From: Acinetobacter baumannii
GTDB taxonomy: Bacteria > Pseudomonadota > Gammaproteobacteria > Pseudomonadales > Moraxellaceae
NCBI RefSeq assembly: GCF_016508585.1
Contig: NZ_JADVOP010000003.1
Coordinates: forward strand, 92,565-156,564
Length of the DNA: 64,000 nt
Reading direction: 5' to 3'
Of this stretch, positions 17,560 through 27,374 are shown in pieces; positions within the stretch are counted from its first letter, which is position 1; each line of letters begins with the position of its first letter. Made by a program: the position numbers and the translations under genes. The notes beneath the pieces were generated by a model. That model had not been told where the DNA came from and searched no databases. It saw nothing but the letters and a program-made list of their open reading frames with translations.

Positions 17560-17805
17560 ATGTCAGAAGCATTGCTTGAGCGTTTAGTTGAATTTGCAGA
17601 ATCAGGCAATCAACAAAAAATTGTCCTCAATGGGCAAAGCCATCAAGGCTGGATTATGGAAATAACCAATGAAGCCCTCATGATCAGTACTGGCTTTGCA
17701 GATAAGACGGGTAAAGATATTTGGATAAATTTCACTGACCTAGACGCTGCCCAACTTTCATATTGGGATAATAAACAAGATCAATGGGTCGAATTTAAAC
17801 TCTAA
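17560..17805 (+). CDS. small conserved hypothetical protein
   Basis: The 81-residue soluble acidic protein starts MSEALLERLVEFAESGNQQK and has a beta-rich centre with GQSHQGWIMEITNEALMIST ending in WVEFKL. The shape suggests a small Sm- or SH3-like barrel, but no family is recognised. It has an AGGA ribosome site (AGGAATATTCC before the ATG). It sits 28 bp after the M23 lipoprotein gene and 26 bp before tag, so the three are likely co-transcribed. Codon use looks native. Confidence 0.75.
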   Translation: MSEALLERLVEFAESGNQQKIVLNGQSHQGWIMEITNEALMISTGFADKTGKDIWINFTDLDAAQLSYWDNKQDQWVEFKL

Positions 17806-17831
17806 ATACACTAAAAAATGGAGCATCTTTC

Positions 17832-18386
17832 ATGATCAAAAAACGCTGCGGTTGGTGTTCAGATGATCCAATTTATATTGAATATCACGATCATGAATGG
17901 GGTAAACCAAATCGTAATGAGCAACATTTATTTGAAATGTTATGCCTCGAAGGACAACAAGCAGGATTATCTTGGATTACTGTTTTAAAAAAGCGTGAAT
18001 CTTATCGAACACATTTTTTTAATCATCCAATTCAAACCATTGCTGAATTTACTGAACAGGATTTGGCGTTGAAATGCCAAGATACGGGACTCATTCGCCA
18101 TATTGGTAAACTTACCGCTATTCGTGACAATGCGATTGCATGGCAAACCATGAAAGCGAAAAATATTGATATGGTGGATTGGCTTTGGGATTTTGTTGAT
18201 CAACAGGTCCAGTTGAATGATGTTCCTGATTATCGACAAGCACCTGCACAAACTGAAGCTAGCCTTACGTTGTCTAAAACTTTGAAGAAAAATGGCTTTA
18301 AGTTTGTCGGTCCAACAACATGCTATGCATTCATGCAGGCTGTTGGAATGGTCAATGACCATGAAAATGATTGTATGTCGCGCTAA
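17832..18386 (+). CDS. tag: DNA-3-methyladenine glycosylase I
   Basis: Tag removes 3-methyladenine from alkylated DNA. The 184-residue length matches E. coli (187). The zinc ligands typical of Tag are visible: Cys6 and His19 in KRCGWCSDDPIYIEYHDHEWG, plus the C-terminal HENDC pair. The active-site segment FEMLCLEGQQAGLSWITVLKK carries the base-recognising Glu and Trp, and GFKFVGPTTCYAFMQAVGMV is the family's C-terminal signature. It follows the small hypothetical gene and precedes the alcohol dehydrogenase gene (27 bp), likely in one transcript. Confidence 0.96.
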   Translation: MIKKRCGWCSDDPIYIEYHDHEWGKPNRNEQHLFEMLCLEGQQAGLSWITVLKKRESYRTHFFNHPIQTIAEFTEQDLALKCQDTGLIRHIGKLTAIRDNAIAWQTMKAKNIDMVDWLWDFVDQQVQLNDVPDYRQAPAQTEASLTLSKTLKKNGFKFVGPTTCYAFMQAVGMVNDHENDCMSR

Positions 18387-18413
18387 ATTTTACTTAAAAC
18401 AGGAAGGATTCAT

Positions 18414-19436
18414 ATGTCAGCCAATATCATTCAATCCTATGCAGCCCTAGAAGCAGGCGCTGAACTTGTACCCTTTCAATTTGATGCTGGTGATTTAGCG
18501 CCACATCAAGTTGAAGTTAAAGTTGAATACTGCGGTTTATGCCACTCTGATGTTTCAGTGATTAACAATGAATGGGGAAATGCAGTTTTTCCAGTCGTTG
18601 GCGGTCATGAAATTATTGGATTGATCACTCAGTTGGGTTCAGAAGCAAAAGGCTTAAAAGTCGGACAGCGTGTGGGAATTGGCTGGACAGCAGAAAGTTG
18701 TCAACACTGTGACCCATGTGTCAGTGGACAACAAGTGCTGTGTACGGGTGAGAAAAAAGCCACGATCGTTGGTCATGCCGGCGGTTTTGCGGATAAGGTT
18801 CGTGCCGGGTGGCAATGGATTATTCCTCTTCCGGAAGATTTAGACCCTGAAAGTGCAGGTCCACTGTTATGTGGTGGAATCACGGTTTTTGATCCAATTT
18901 TAAAACACCAAATCCAAGCCATTCACCATGTTGGCGTGATTGGAATTGGTGGTTTGGGTCATATGGCCATTAAACTACTCAAAGCTTGGGGATGTGAAAT
19001 TACCGCATTCACCTCTAATTTAGATAAGTCAGATGAGCTCAGAGCGATGGGCGCAGACCATATCGTCAATAGTCGTGATGCAAACGACTTAAAAGCCCAA
19101 CGCGGCAAATTTGATTTATTATTATGCACGGTGAACGTAAGTCTAGACTGGAAAGCATATCTGAATACGCTTGCTCCAAATGGCACCATTCATATGTTAG
19201 GAATGGTTCTTGAACCTATGCCCATTCCTGCAGGTACATTGATCAGTGGCGCAAAATCAGTAACAGGTTCTCCAACAGGCTCCCCTTTTGCATTACGTCA
19301 ATTGTTGCAATTCGCAGCCCGCAAAAATATTGCGCCACAAATCGAAGTGTATCCAATGTCAAAAATTAATGAGGCTTTGGAACGTCTTCATTCAGGAAAA
19401 GCTCGTTATCGTATTGTGTTAAAAGCGGATTTTTAA
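18414..19436 (+). CDS. zinc-dependent alcohol/aldehyde dehydrogenase (AdhA/YahK type)
   Basis: This 340-residue medium-chain dehydrogenase has catalytic zinc ligands in CGLCHSD (Cys43) and GGHEIIG (His65-Glu66), four structural-zinc cysteines at 96, 99, 102 and 110 (CQHCDPC...C), and a Rossmann GIGGLGHMA loop. The layout matches the cinnamyl-alcohol/YahK/AdhC-like branch that reduces aldehydes with NADPH. The substrate is not fixed by the sequence. An AGGAAGG ribosome site precedes the ATG at 18414. It is the last gene in a run from the M23 lipoprotein through tag, and the next gene is convergent. Confidence 0.93.
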   Translation: MSANIIQSYAALEAGAELVPFQFDAGDLAPHQVEVKVEYCGLCHSDVSVINNEWGNAVFPVVGGHEIIGLITQLGSEAKGLKVGQRVGIGWTAESCQHCDPCVSGQQVLCTGEKKATIVGHAGGFADKVRAGWQWIIPLPEDLDPESAGPLLCGGITVFDPILKHQIQAIHHVGVIGIGGLGHMAIKLLKAWGCEITAFTSNLDKSDELRAMGADHIVNSRDANDLKAQRGKFDLLLCTVNVSLDWKAYLNTLAPNGTIHMLGMVLEPMPIPAGTLISGAKSVTGSPTGSPFALRQLLQFAARKNIAPQIEVYPMSKINEALERLHSGKARYRIVLKADF

Positions 19437-19587
19437 TTTTAGCTTTTTCTGCAATCCGCTGAATGATCTTGGATAGGAGGCTTATATACTCCTATCCTAT
19501 ACGGAACTTATTCGACTTCTAATTTTAAATAACGGTAAACCGTGAATGTAAATCATTTTTTATTAATCATTCATATATTCCGTTGGT

Positions 19588-21024
19588 TTAAGCCACACTC
19601 TTGGCTGACAATTCAGCTCTGACCCAATCTGCCAATAACATGATGGCGTCCTGAATATCCTGAGACAATTCATGTCCTGCATTGAGACGGATACAGTTGT
19701 TATAACGATGATCTTCACCAAAAATAATACCCGGAACAATATTGATACTGTATTGCTGTGCATAGTAATACAACGCCAAACTGTCCACTTGTTCAGGAAA
19801 TTGTAACCACAGCGCATAACTTCCCTGCGGTTGATTCAAACGGATACTCACACCATGAAAGGCATACTGGATAAATTGTCGATACTGCTCGACCTGTGCC
19901 ATCAACTTAGGACGTAATTCACTCAGATGCTGACGATAGGCTCTGCTATAAATCATATCGGCTAGCCCCAATTGCAAAGGCGTATTTACTGAAACATTCT
20001 GTAAAATCAGTCTTGCATGTAAATGTTGCAAACGCTGTGGCAAACAAAACCAGCCTACCCGATAAGAAGTCGATAGAGACTTGGAGACTGAGCTACAATA
20101 CACCACATAGCCTTGTTGATCCCAATATTTAATTGGCAAAGGGCGTTTGGCATTAAAACTGCATTCTGCATAAATGTCATCTTCAATGACATAGCATTGA
20201 TATTTAGCCGCAAGTTGTGCAATGCGTTCTTTCTCAGCATTACTGAGACAAAAACCGAGCGGATTTTGAAAATTGGCTGTCAATAAGCAGATTTTTACGC
20301 CCGGGCTTTGCATTTCTTGCTCTAAACGGTCTAGATCAAAACCCTCTGTGTTGGCAGGGATTTCAATAATTTTTCGCTTTAACAAAGCCAATAACTGTAA
20401 CTGTCCATTATAGTTCGGGGTTGGCACAATCACACTATCGCCAACTTGAGTCAGACTCTGAATCATGACTGACAAGGCTGGCATACAGCCATTACTGATA
20501 TAAATATCTTCTTTCGCAATGTAAAAACCATCTTCAGCCCAATGTGCAGACAAAGCCTCCCTCAATTGAAGATGCCCTTGCCGATCGTTATATAAAAAAT
20601 CTTCAGGTTTACTGTGCTTTAAAGCACGTTGGACCGAACGGCGTATAGCTTCTACCGGGACCAGATTAGGGGAAAGTTGAATCGAACCGAGATGAATCAA
20701 TTTATTATTAATCGCTGCTTCATGAATTTGTATTTGTAATTCCAAATTAGAAACTTCACGCGCTCTGGACTTAAAATCGGGGTGATCAGGTACTGCGATT
20801 TGAGGACTATTAGGCAATGCCTGTACAAAATAACCTGACTTTTCTTTTACAAAAATCAAGCCTTGCGCTTCAAGTAATTCATAACAGCTTTTAGCCGTAT
20901 TCAAACTCACCTTTTGTAATTCGGCAAATTGACGTAAAGAACTAAGACGCTGCCCTACGGTTAATTCACCACAATAAATTTTCTGCGCAATCTGCTGTGC
21001 CAAGACCTGATACTGAAAAGCCAT
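19588..21024 (-). CDS. MocR-type (GntR/aminotransferase) transcriptional regulator
   Basis: An N-terminal GntR winged helix (AQKIYCGELTVGQRLSSLRQ, NTAKSCYELLEAQGLI) is fused to a class I aminotransferase-like domain. The PLP lysine lies in SSVSKSLSTSYRVGW at about residue 312, and the substrate arginine in the C-terminal NCIRLN. MocR proteins sense PLP-linked amines and control nearby or distant genes; the closest relatives recalled are YdcR/PdxR-like. The ATG at 21022-21024 is preferred over the in-frame TTG at 21036. It is divergent from the small lipoprotein gene at 21135 by about 110 bp, the most likely place for its operator. Confidence 0.93.
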   Translation of the reverse strand: MAFQYQVLAQQIAQKIYCGELTVGQRLSSLRQFAELQKVSLNTAKSCYELLEAQGLIFVKEKSGYFVQALPNSPQIAVPDHPDFKSRAREVSNLELQIQIHEAAINNKLIHLGSIQLSPNLVPVEAIRRSVQRALKHSKPEDFLYNDRQGHLQLREALSAHWAEDGFYIAKEDIYISNGCMPALSVMIQSLTQVGDSVIVPTPNYNGQLQLLALLKRKIIEIPANTEGFDLDRLEQEMQSPGVKICLLTANFQNPLGFCLSNAEKERIAQLAAKYQCYVIEDDIYAECSFNAKRPLPIKYWDQQGYVVYCSSVSKSLSTSYRVGWFCLPQRLQHLHARLILQNVSVNTPLQLGLADMIYSRAYRQHLSELRPKLMAQVEQYRQFIQYAFHGVSIRLNQPQGSYALWLQFPEQVDSLALYYYAQQYSINIVPGIIFGEDHRYNNCIRLNAGHELSQDIQDAIMLLADWVRAELSAKSVA

Positions 21025-21134
21025 ATCTGTACCCAAATTTTAATATTTGTTGTATCTGTACCTGTAAATCTAACAGATCTATGCTTCTTTTACAGCCAGT
21101 TTTTAAAACATAATTGATTTGAAAGGAGAAAATA

Positions 21135-21542
21135 ATGAGAATCATCGCTCTTGTCAGCCTTGCTTTGGTACTCAGCGCCTGTCAGCCTCAACAAGTCAAT
21201 AAAGTTGCCCAGCAGCAACATTTTGTATGTAAATCTTTGATTGAAGGCTTTTTAAAAACACAGCGTTTGGGAAACTATCAACTTGATCACTTATACCCTA
21301 CGCTACATGAAAGTGTAGCTGTCAGACACTATCATTACCGTGCCAGTGGTGATCAAACTGTCAAAATTAATATGCCTGTACAGAAAAATTTGGAATTCCA
21401 ATGCCAGCAAACCTCTGCAGAGCATTTCGAAATTCATTTGGTGACACCGCAACAGCCCAATAATGCCCCAATATTGAGTCTAGATTTACCCCCACAAAAG
21501 ACTATCGAAACCTTGACAGCTTTTGCGCTAAAAACTCAATAA
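21135..21542 (+). CDS. small lipoprotein, unknown function
   Basis: The 135-residue product has a signal peptide with lipobox LSAC (Cys16) after MRIIALVSLALVL. The mature part is polar, with FVCKSLIEGFLKTQRLG and a beta-type stretch YHYRASGDQTVKINMP. No family is recognised. GAAAGGAGAA just upstream is a strong ribosome site. Its 3' end overlaps the 3' end of the convergent LysR gene by 41 bp. It is divergent from the MocR gene and so may be under its control. Confidence 0.75.
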   Translation: MRIIALVSLALVLSACQPQQVNKVAQQQHFVCKSLIEGFLKTQRLGNYQLDHLYPTLHESVAVRHYHYRASGDQTVKINMPVQKNLEFQCQQTSAEHFEIHLVTPQQPNNAPILSLDLPPQKTIETLTAFALKTQ

Positions 21543-22392
21543 ATAAACGTACACGTTTAGGCAAATGTTCTTGTTGATAATAAACTGCATGGATGTGTTG
21601 CTCGTAAATTTCTATTTGATCTTCAAATAGAGCGATCAACCTTCCCTCTCTGAGATCTTTAAGTACCTCAAATGCTGAAAGTCTGGCTATGCCATGCCCA
21701 CGAAGACAAAGCTGACGTACTGTTTCACCGCTAGATGCTTTGATTTTAGGTTGTACTGTCAATTTTTCACCATTTACACGGATGGGCCAGGTATTCAGAT
21801 GATTTACCTTACTAAATCCAATTTGAACATGGTTGAGGATATCCTGTGGGGTTTCAGGATAACCATTTCGTGCTAAATACTCAGGGCTGGCAACAATGTA
21901 TAAACGACTTTTACACAGCAATCTTGCATGTAGGCTGGAGTCATTTAATTCTCCAAAACGTATTGCCACATCCGTTTTATGTTCCAATAAATCAATAATT
22001 TGATCATTGCTGTTTAATTCAATTTCAATTTCTGGATAAAGCTGAGAAAACTCCTGCATTAAGGGTGCAATCACATGCAATACAAAAGGAGTAGCCGAAT
22101 CGACACGAATCAAGCCAGAAGTGTCACTGTCCGACTTCAGTAAAGCATCTTCAGCTTCATTCAGGTCATGTACAATTTTTCGGGCTTTTTCTAAAAATAA
22201 TTGACCTTCCTGAGTTAACTTAAGCTTCCTTGTGGTGCGCTCCAATAGCGTGACATTAAGTTTAGATTCAAGCCGTTGCAAAGCCCGACTCACGCCAGAA
22301 GTGGTTTGTTCAAGATGTGTTGCAGCTGCAACGATCGAACCACTATCCACAATATTGATAAAGGCCTGTAATTCCTCAAGTGTAGATTTCAT
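21502..22392 (-). CDS. LysR-family regulator divergent from dkgB (YafC-like)
   Basis: The N-terminal winged helix reads MKSTLEELQAFINIVDSGSI, then TTSGVSRALQRLESKLN and LLERTTRKLKLT, followed by the periplasmic-binding-type effector domain (GLIRVDSATPFVLHVIAPLM, KTDVAIRFGEL). I start at the ATG at 22390-22392, where LysR alignments normally begin; the frame is open to 22443. It belongs to the CrgA/YafC-like subgroup. In E. coli yafC also neighbours dkgB, so control of the divergent reductase gene is likely. The 122 bp between the two starts should hold its T-N11-A type site. Confidence 0.92.
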   Translation of the reverse strand: MKSTLEELQAFINIVDSGSIVAAATHLEQTTSGVSRALQRLESKLNVTLLERTTRKLKLTQEGQLFLEKARKIVHDLNEAEDALLKSDSDTSGLIRVDSATPFVLHVIAPLMQEFSQLYPEIEIELNSNDQIIDLLEHKTDVAIRFGELNDSSLHARLLCKSRLYIVASPEYLARNGYPETPQDILNHVQIGFSKVNHLNTWPIRVNGEKLTVQPKIKASSGETVRQLCLRGHGIARLSAFEVLKDLREGRLIALFEDQIEIYEQHIHAVYYQQEHLPKRVRLFIEFLAQKLSRFR

Positions 22393-22514
22393 CGTAATAA
22401 CCGCACACTTTATTGTTGATTTATAGTCAATAATATTTTGCATATTCCTGTATTTTTCCGCAACAATTAAAGGAGCAAAATAGCGCTAATCTCAGAAAAC
22501 ACAGTGAGTCCCTC

Positions 22515-23327
22515 ATGACACACATCGTTCCTCAATTTGGTGTAGGTACTTTTCGCTTAACAGGTCAAACCGTGATTGATTCAGTCAAAAATGCGCTAGA
22601 TGTCGGTTACCGTGCTGTAGATACAGCACAAATCTATGGCAATGAAGCCGAAGTGGGTCAGGCAATTGCTGAAAGCCATATTCCTCGTGATGATTTATTT
22701 ATCACCACAAAGATATGGACAGACAATTATCAAGCAGACAAACTCATTCCAAGCCTGAAAGAAAGCCTGTGCAAACTACGCACAGATGCTGTTAATTTAA
22801 CGTTAATCCATTGGCCTGCACCCAGTTTAGGTATTTCTGTTGCAGACATGATGCACAATCTTTTGGAAGCCAAGAAACTTGGCTTGACTGAACATATTGG
22901 GATTTCAAACTTCAATATTGACTTGTCACAGCAGGCAATTGATGCTGTGGGACTTGAACATATTGCGACCAACCAAATTGAACTGAGTCCTTATTTGCAA
23001 AACTCAAAATTGGTAGATTTCTTAGAATCTCGGCATATTGATGTGACCTCATATATGACTTTGGCTTACGGTAAAGTTTTAAACGATCCTGTATTGGCTG
23101 AAATTGCCCAGCAACATCAAGCTTCTACAGCACAAATTGCATTGGCATGGGCATTGCAACAAGGTTTTGCAGTCATCCCATCATCAACCAAGCGAGAAAA
23201 CTTAATCGCAAACTTAAAAGCGCAAGAGATTCGACTTTCTGCTGAAGAAATGCAGATGATTGCACAATTAGAACGCAATGGTCGTGAAGTTGATCCTGAA
23301 AACCTAGCACCGAAGTGGGATGTTTAA
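22515..23327 (+). CDS. dkgB: aldo/keto reductase, 2,5-diketo-D-gluconate reductase B type
   Basis: The 270-residue aldo/keto reductase has the catalytic tetrad Asp36, Tyr41, Lys66 and His99, visible in [19 protein letters not shown] and LTLIHWP. The NADPH-binding [15 protein letters not shown] lies near the C-terminus. Length and motifs match DkgB (E. coli 267), which reduces methylglyoxal and diketogluconate. The divergent LysR gene is the likely regulator. The start at 22515 follows GTGAGT and gives the family N-terminus directly. Confidence 0.93.
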   Translation: MTHIVPQFGVGTFRLTGQTVIDSVKNALDVGYRAVDTAQIYGNEAEVGQAIAESHIPRDDLFITTKIWTDNYQADKLIPSLKESLCKLRTDAVNLTLIHWPAPSLGISVADMMHNLLEAKKLGLTEHIGISNFNIDLSQQAIDAVGLEHIATNQIELSPYLQNSKLVDFLESRHIDVTSYMTLAYGKVLNDPVLAEIAQQHQASTAQIALAWALQQGFAVIPSSTKRENLIANLKAQEIRLSAEEMQMIAQLERNGREVDPENLAPKWDV

Positions 23328-23552
23328 ATTGGTGCTCAGTTGAAATGATTATTTTTGCTCGATGAAACAACATCAATTGCTTTGCAAAGTTCTATTTTGT
23401 GAAGCATTGATGTTTGTTTGACTGCATCAAAATCCAAATTCAAAACCTTGTGTTGAGCATCAGCATCCAAGAATTGTGTTGCTGCTATAGATCTGCAGAT
23501 CGCACGGCTGTACTTCGTCATTTTTCAATCTTCGGCATATTTGAGATCTTTC

Positions 23553-24725
23553 ATGAAATTAAATTTTCCTCTGTTTGCTTTAGCCATCGGTGCTTTTGCA
23601 ATCGGAACAACTGAATTCTCCCCAATGGGTTTTCTTCCTCAAATTGCAGAAAACCTGAATATCTCAATTCCCACCGCGGGGATGCTGATCACGGCTTATG
23701 CCTTGGGTGTGATGATTGGTGCTCCGATCATGACCTTATGGTTTGGACATTTTTCACGGCGTAAAGCACTGATTTTAGCCATGAGTATTTTCACAGTGGG
23801 AAACATTCTTGCGGCAATTGCGCCTAATTATTGGGGACTGATGGGCGCGCGAATTCTGACCAGTCTAAATCATGGTGTATTTTTTGGGATTGGCTCGATT
23901 GTTGCCACCAGTGTTGTCGCTAAAGACAAACAGGCCAGCGCTGTCGCCATGATGTTTATGGGACTTACCATTGCCAATATTGGTGGAGTACCTTTAGCTA
24001 CTTGGGTTGGGCAAAATATCGGTTGGCGTATGTCCTTTGCCGCCATAGCGATCTTGGGTATCATGACCATGTTGGCTTTATGGAAAGCCCTACCTGTAGA
24101 TACCACGAGGCAGCGTCCCAATCTAAAAGCCGAACTGAAAGTATTAACTCGCTTGCCTGTTATTTTTGCCTTGTTAACCACAGTGATGAGTGCAGGTGCT
24201 ATGTTTACGCTCTACACCTATATTGCACCGAGCTTGCAAAGTATCACCCATGCCAGCCCAATGTATATCACCCTGATGCTGGTATTAATTGGCATCGGTT
24301 TCTCTATTGGAAATCATCTCGGTGGGAAATTTGCAGATCAATCACTGAATAAAACACTGACAGGCTTTTTAGTGCTATTAATGCTGTCCATGTTACTGTT
24401 TCCAATCTTGGCACAAACACCGCTTGGAGCAGCATTGGCGCTCATCGTTTGGGGAACTGCAGCCTTTGCCGTGGTACCTCCATTACAAATGCGCGTCATG
24501 TCTGTTGCACATGAAGCACCCGGACTGGCATCTTCGGTAAATATTGGGGCATTTAACTTAGGCAATGCTTTAGGAGCAACCGTTGGTGGAGCAGTCCTCA
24601 GTATGGGTATGAACTATTCAGCTGTTTCGATTGCAGGTGCTGTACTTACCGCATTGGGATTGGTTTTGGTCTTTATCCAGATCAAAATAACAAAAGAACC
24701 CGTTCATCAACTCAGCTCATTTTAA
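23553..24725 (+). CDS. MFS efflux transporter, AraJ/YdhP type
   Basis: The 390-residue protein has 12 predicted helices. It begins LNFPLFALAIGAFAIGTTEF, the DHA1-family helix-1 pattern of AraJ, YdhP and chloramphenicol/arabinose exporters. MLITAYALGVMIGAPIM and WFGHFSRRKALI give the MFS loop 2-3 motif. LTSLNHGVFFGIGSI is the helix-4/5 motif of exporters. I chose the ATG at 23553 over the TTG at 23541. It is on the same strand as dkgB, 225 bp downstream, and may be separately transcribed. The substrate is unknown. Confidence 0.9.
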   Translation: MKLNFPLFALAIGAFAIGTTEFSPMGFLPQIAENLNISIPTAGMLITAYALGVMIGAPIMTLWFGHFSRRKALILAMSIFTVGNILAAIAPNYWGLMGARILTSLNHGVFFGIGSIVATSVVAKDKQASAVAMMFMGLTIANIGGVPLATWVGQNIGWRMSFAAIAILGIMTMLALWKALPVDTTRQRPNLKAELKVLTRLPVIFALLTTVMSAGAMFTLYTYIAPSLQSITHASPMYITLMLVLIGIGFSIGNHLGGKFADQSLNKTLTGFLVLLMLSMLLFPILAQTPLGAALALIVWGTAAFAVVPPLQMRVMSVAHEAPGLASSVNIGAFNLGNALGATVGGAVLSMGMNYSAVSIAGAVLTALGLVLVFIQIKITKEPVHQLSSF

Positions 24726-24764
24726 AGCACCCAATCCTCTGTGACTGAATAAGTTTATTATCCC

Positions 24765-24789
24765 CCCTGCATCATCATATGATGCAGGG
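24765..24789. repeat. 11-bp perfect inverted repeat between convergent genes
   Basis: CCCTGCATCAT (24765-24775) and ATGATGCAGGG (24779-24789) flank a 3-nt centre. No T tract follows on either strand, so it is not a classical intrinsic terminator. It may still stabilise or end both convergent transcripts. Confidence 0.6.
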
Positions 24790-24831
24790 AATCAAAACTG
24801 CAGAAAACTGACTCGTCTACCCTATAGCTGA

Positions 24832-25482
24832 TCATTTTAAAATTTCAGGTAATGCAGCAAGCTTGGTATTCTTCGCCAGTTCAATTTTCATCTTTTGCAA
24901 CATTTGATAAGGCTGTTGCTCAACCAGCAGATTGGTCACGCTTGCTGGAATTGAACCTTCAGGATTGGCATGTCCAGAGGTGATTACTTTCACTTTATTC
25001 GGGCCCAATTTTTGGAAAGTCCAATCCCCCGCATAATCTTTTAGTCGCACGTAATCTGAGTTCAGCGCTTTACCTTGTTGGACCGCAGCGTTTTTAATAT
25101 AAATCGTGCCATTGCTGTCTTTAGACATCGTTCCTTTCACCACCATGTCACGATCTTTTAAAGGAAAAGGAAAGTCTAAAACCATATAAATACTGAACTC
25201 ACCCTTTTTATCATCCCGAGATAACACTTCAGCTTTAGCAACATTCGGCACCCACTTAGATGAGTTATTGACATCCAATACTAAAGCAACAGCGCGCTCA
25301 ATAGGTACATCCAGTGTGGTTTCGGCTTTATAGGACAGAACAGGATTATTGATATCTTTATACGTCCAAACCTTAATGTTGTTTTTGTTCAGACTCAATT
25401 TAGCATTGTTCGGTAAAGCAGCTTGTGCAGTCAGGCTAAAAGCACTGACTACACAACTCAGTAACATCACTGTTTTTTTCAT
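24832..25482 (-). CDS. periplasmic START/SRPBCC-domain protein
   Basis: The 216-residue product has a signal peptide (MKKTVMLLSCVVSAFSLTAQA) and a START-type lipid-binding fold: YKAETTLDVPIERAVALVLD, NSSKWVPNVAKAEVL, then DFPFPLKDRDMVVKGTM and HANPEGSIPASVTNLLVEQQ. Proteins of this architecture bind hydrophobic ligands. In proteobacteria the function of the secreted kind is mostly unknown. The ATG at 25480-25482 has MKK right after it. It is downstream of dapB on the same strand (50 bp) and could share its transcript. Confidence 0.88.
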   Translation of the reverse strand: MKKTVMLLSCVVSAFSLTAQAALPNNAKLSLNKNNIKVWTYKDINNPVLSYKAETTLDVPIERAVALVLDVNNSSKWVPNVAKAEVLSRDDKKGEFSIYMVLDFPFPLKDRDMVVKGTMSKDSNGTIYIKNAAVQQGKALNSDYVRLKDYAGDWTFQKLGPNKVKVITSGHANPEGSIPASVTNLLVEQQPYQMLQKMKIELAKNTKLAALPEILK

Positions 25483-25532
25483 TTTTTATGTTCAAAATTT
25501 AACTCATTGTTATAATTCTAGCGCAACATGTT

Positions 25533-26363
<831 letters not shown>

Positions 26364-26644
26364 CTAAATCTGAATTTGAAAATTTGGCTCTACTATAACA
26401 AAACTCAGTTCCAAGACGACGATTCCATTTAAAAAAATACCTTGAACTTTTTAATTACTTCAAAATCTGACTGTGTGATGGATCGTAAATTGACTCAACG
26501 AAGAAATAGATGAATATTAAAAAAGATATTGATAAAACTTTGAAACATTTACAGCGTTGCTCAAGCGATTTTCATCAAAATGCAAGAATCGCACCGCAGA
26601 CTACTGCCACGAATGAAAATAATATGGATGATAAGGAGACCAAT

Positions 26645-26836
26645 ATGCATTCGAATAAAATGGCTTTTGTACTTGTGCTCGCAATAATGATGACCAATGT
26701 TTGGGCTGAATCTGTACCAGCGTCAACCTCTGCGCTTGTAGAAGAAAAAGCAGTAACTCAAGGCAACACAACTGCGCCTGCAGAAACACCAACAGAAGTT
26801 CGTGTTGAAGACATCGATGCTCCAATTCTTGAGTAG
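26645..26836 (+). CDS. small secreted acidic peptide A
   Basis: The 63-residue product starts at the ATG at 26645, behind a strong AAGGAG (26633-26638); the frame is open further up to 26510 without a ribosome site. A signal peptide (MAFVLVLAIMMTNVWA) leaves a mature peptide of about 43 residues rich in Ser, Thr, Pro, Ala and acidic residues (VEEKAVTQGNTTAPAETPTE), ending VEDIDAPILE. No family is recognised. A second gene of the same design follows 270 bp downstream. Confidence 0.65.
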   Translation: MHSNKMAFVLVLAIMMTNVWAESVPASTSALVEEKAVTQGNTTAPAETPTEVRVEDIDAPILE

Positions 26837-27107
26837 TTCTGGTTTGTTGTTATCATTAGAGGGTATGGGGGGCGTATCCTCTAATGTTAAAACTGCTTGA
26901 CTCATTTACAAAAGCATCAATATGAAATCATCAAAACAAAAATTCCACTCATGGTCGCAGCTAGCCATTCTTATTTTTCAATTTTTATAGAATATTTAGA
27001 AACTCAAATCAAAAAACAAAACCATTTTAAATAAAATTTAAGCTAAATAGATAAGTATTAAAAATCTCGGAAATCTTACAAAGAATAGCTCAACCCAAGG
27101 ACATATC

Positions 27108-27314
27108 ATGCAAATTAAAACCATAATTTTCGGACTGATGATCACAACAGCGGTTTCATTCAGTTGGGCACAAGAGTCTTCAACACCCACTGAAGCTCAG
27201 ACAATCCCTTCATCCACTCCAGCAGTAATTCTTCCACAAGATGACAATTCAATCGATGCTGCCCCAGATGATCATGAATTTGATCTTTCACAATCGAACC
27301 AAACCACAAAATAA
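27108..27314 (+). CDS. small secreted acidic peptide B
   Basis: The 68-residue product has a signal peptide (IIFGLMITTAVSFSWA) and an acidic, Pro/Thr/Ser-rich mature part (STPTEAQTIPSSTPAVILPQ, then DDNSIDAAPDDHEFDLS). The ribosome site is CCAAGGACATATC before the ATG. It resembles the preceding peptide in length, signal type and composition (TPTE, ending in acidic I-D-A-P residues), which suggests an old duplication. Its function is unknown. A bidirectional terminator separates it from the convergent dnaJ. Confidence 0.65.
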   Translation: MQIKTIIFGLMITTAVSFSWAQESSTPTEAQTIPSSTPAVILPQDDNSIDAAPDDHEFDLSQSNQTTK

Positions 27315-27350
27315 AAAATGGAGCAACAGCTCAATGTTGCTCCATTTTTT
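27313..27350. terminator. bidirectional intrinsic terminator between peptide B and dnaJ
   Basis: AAAAAATGGAGCAACA (27313-27328) pairs perfectly with TGTTGCTCCATTTTTT (27335-27350) over a 6-nt loop. A- and T-tracts on both sides suit both convergent transcripts. Confidence 0.92.
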
Positions 27351-27374
27351 AATGCTTTTATGACTGAATTAAAC

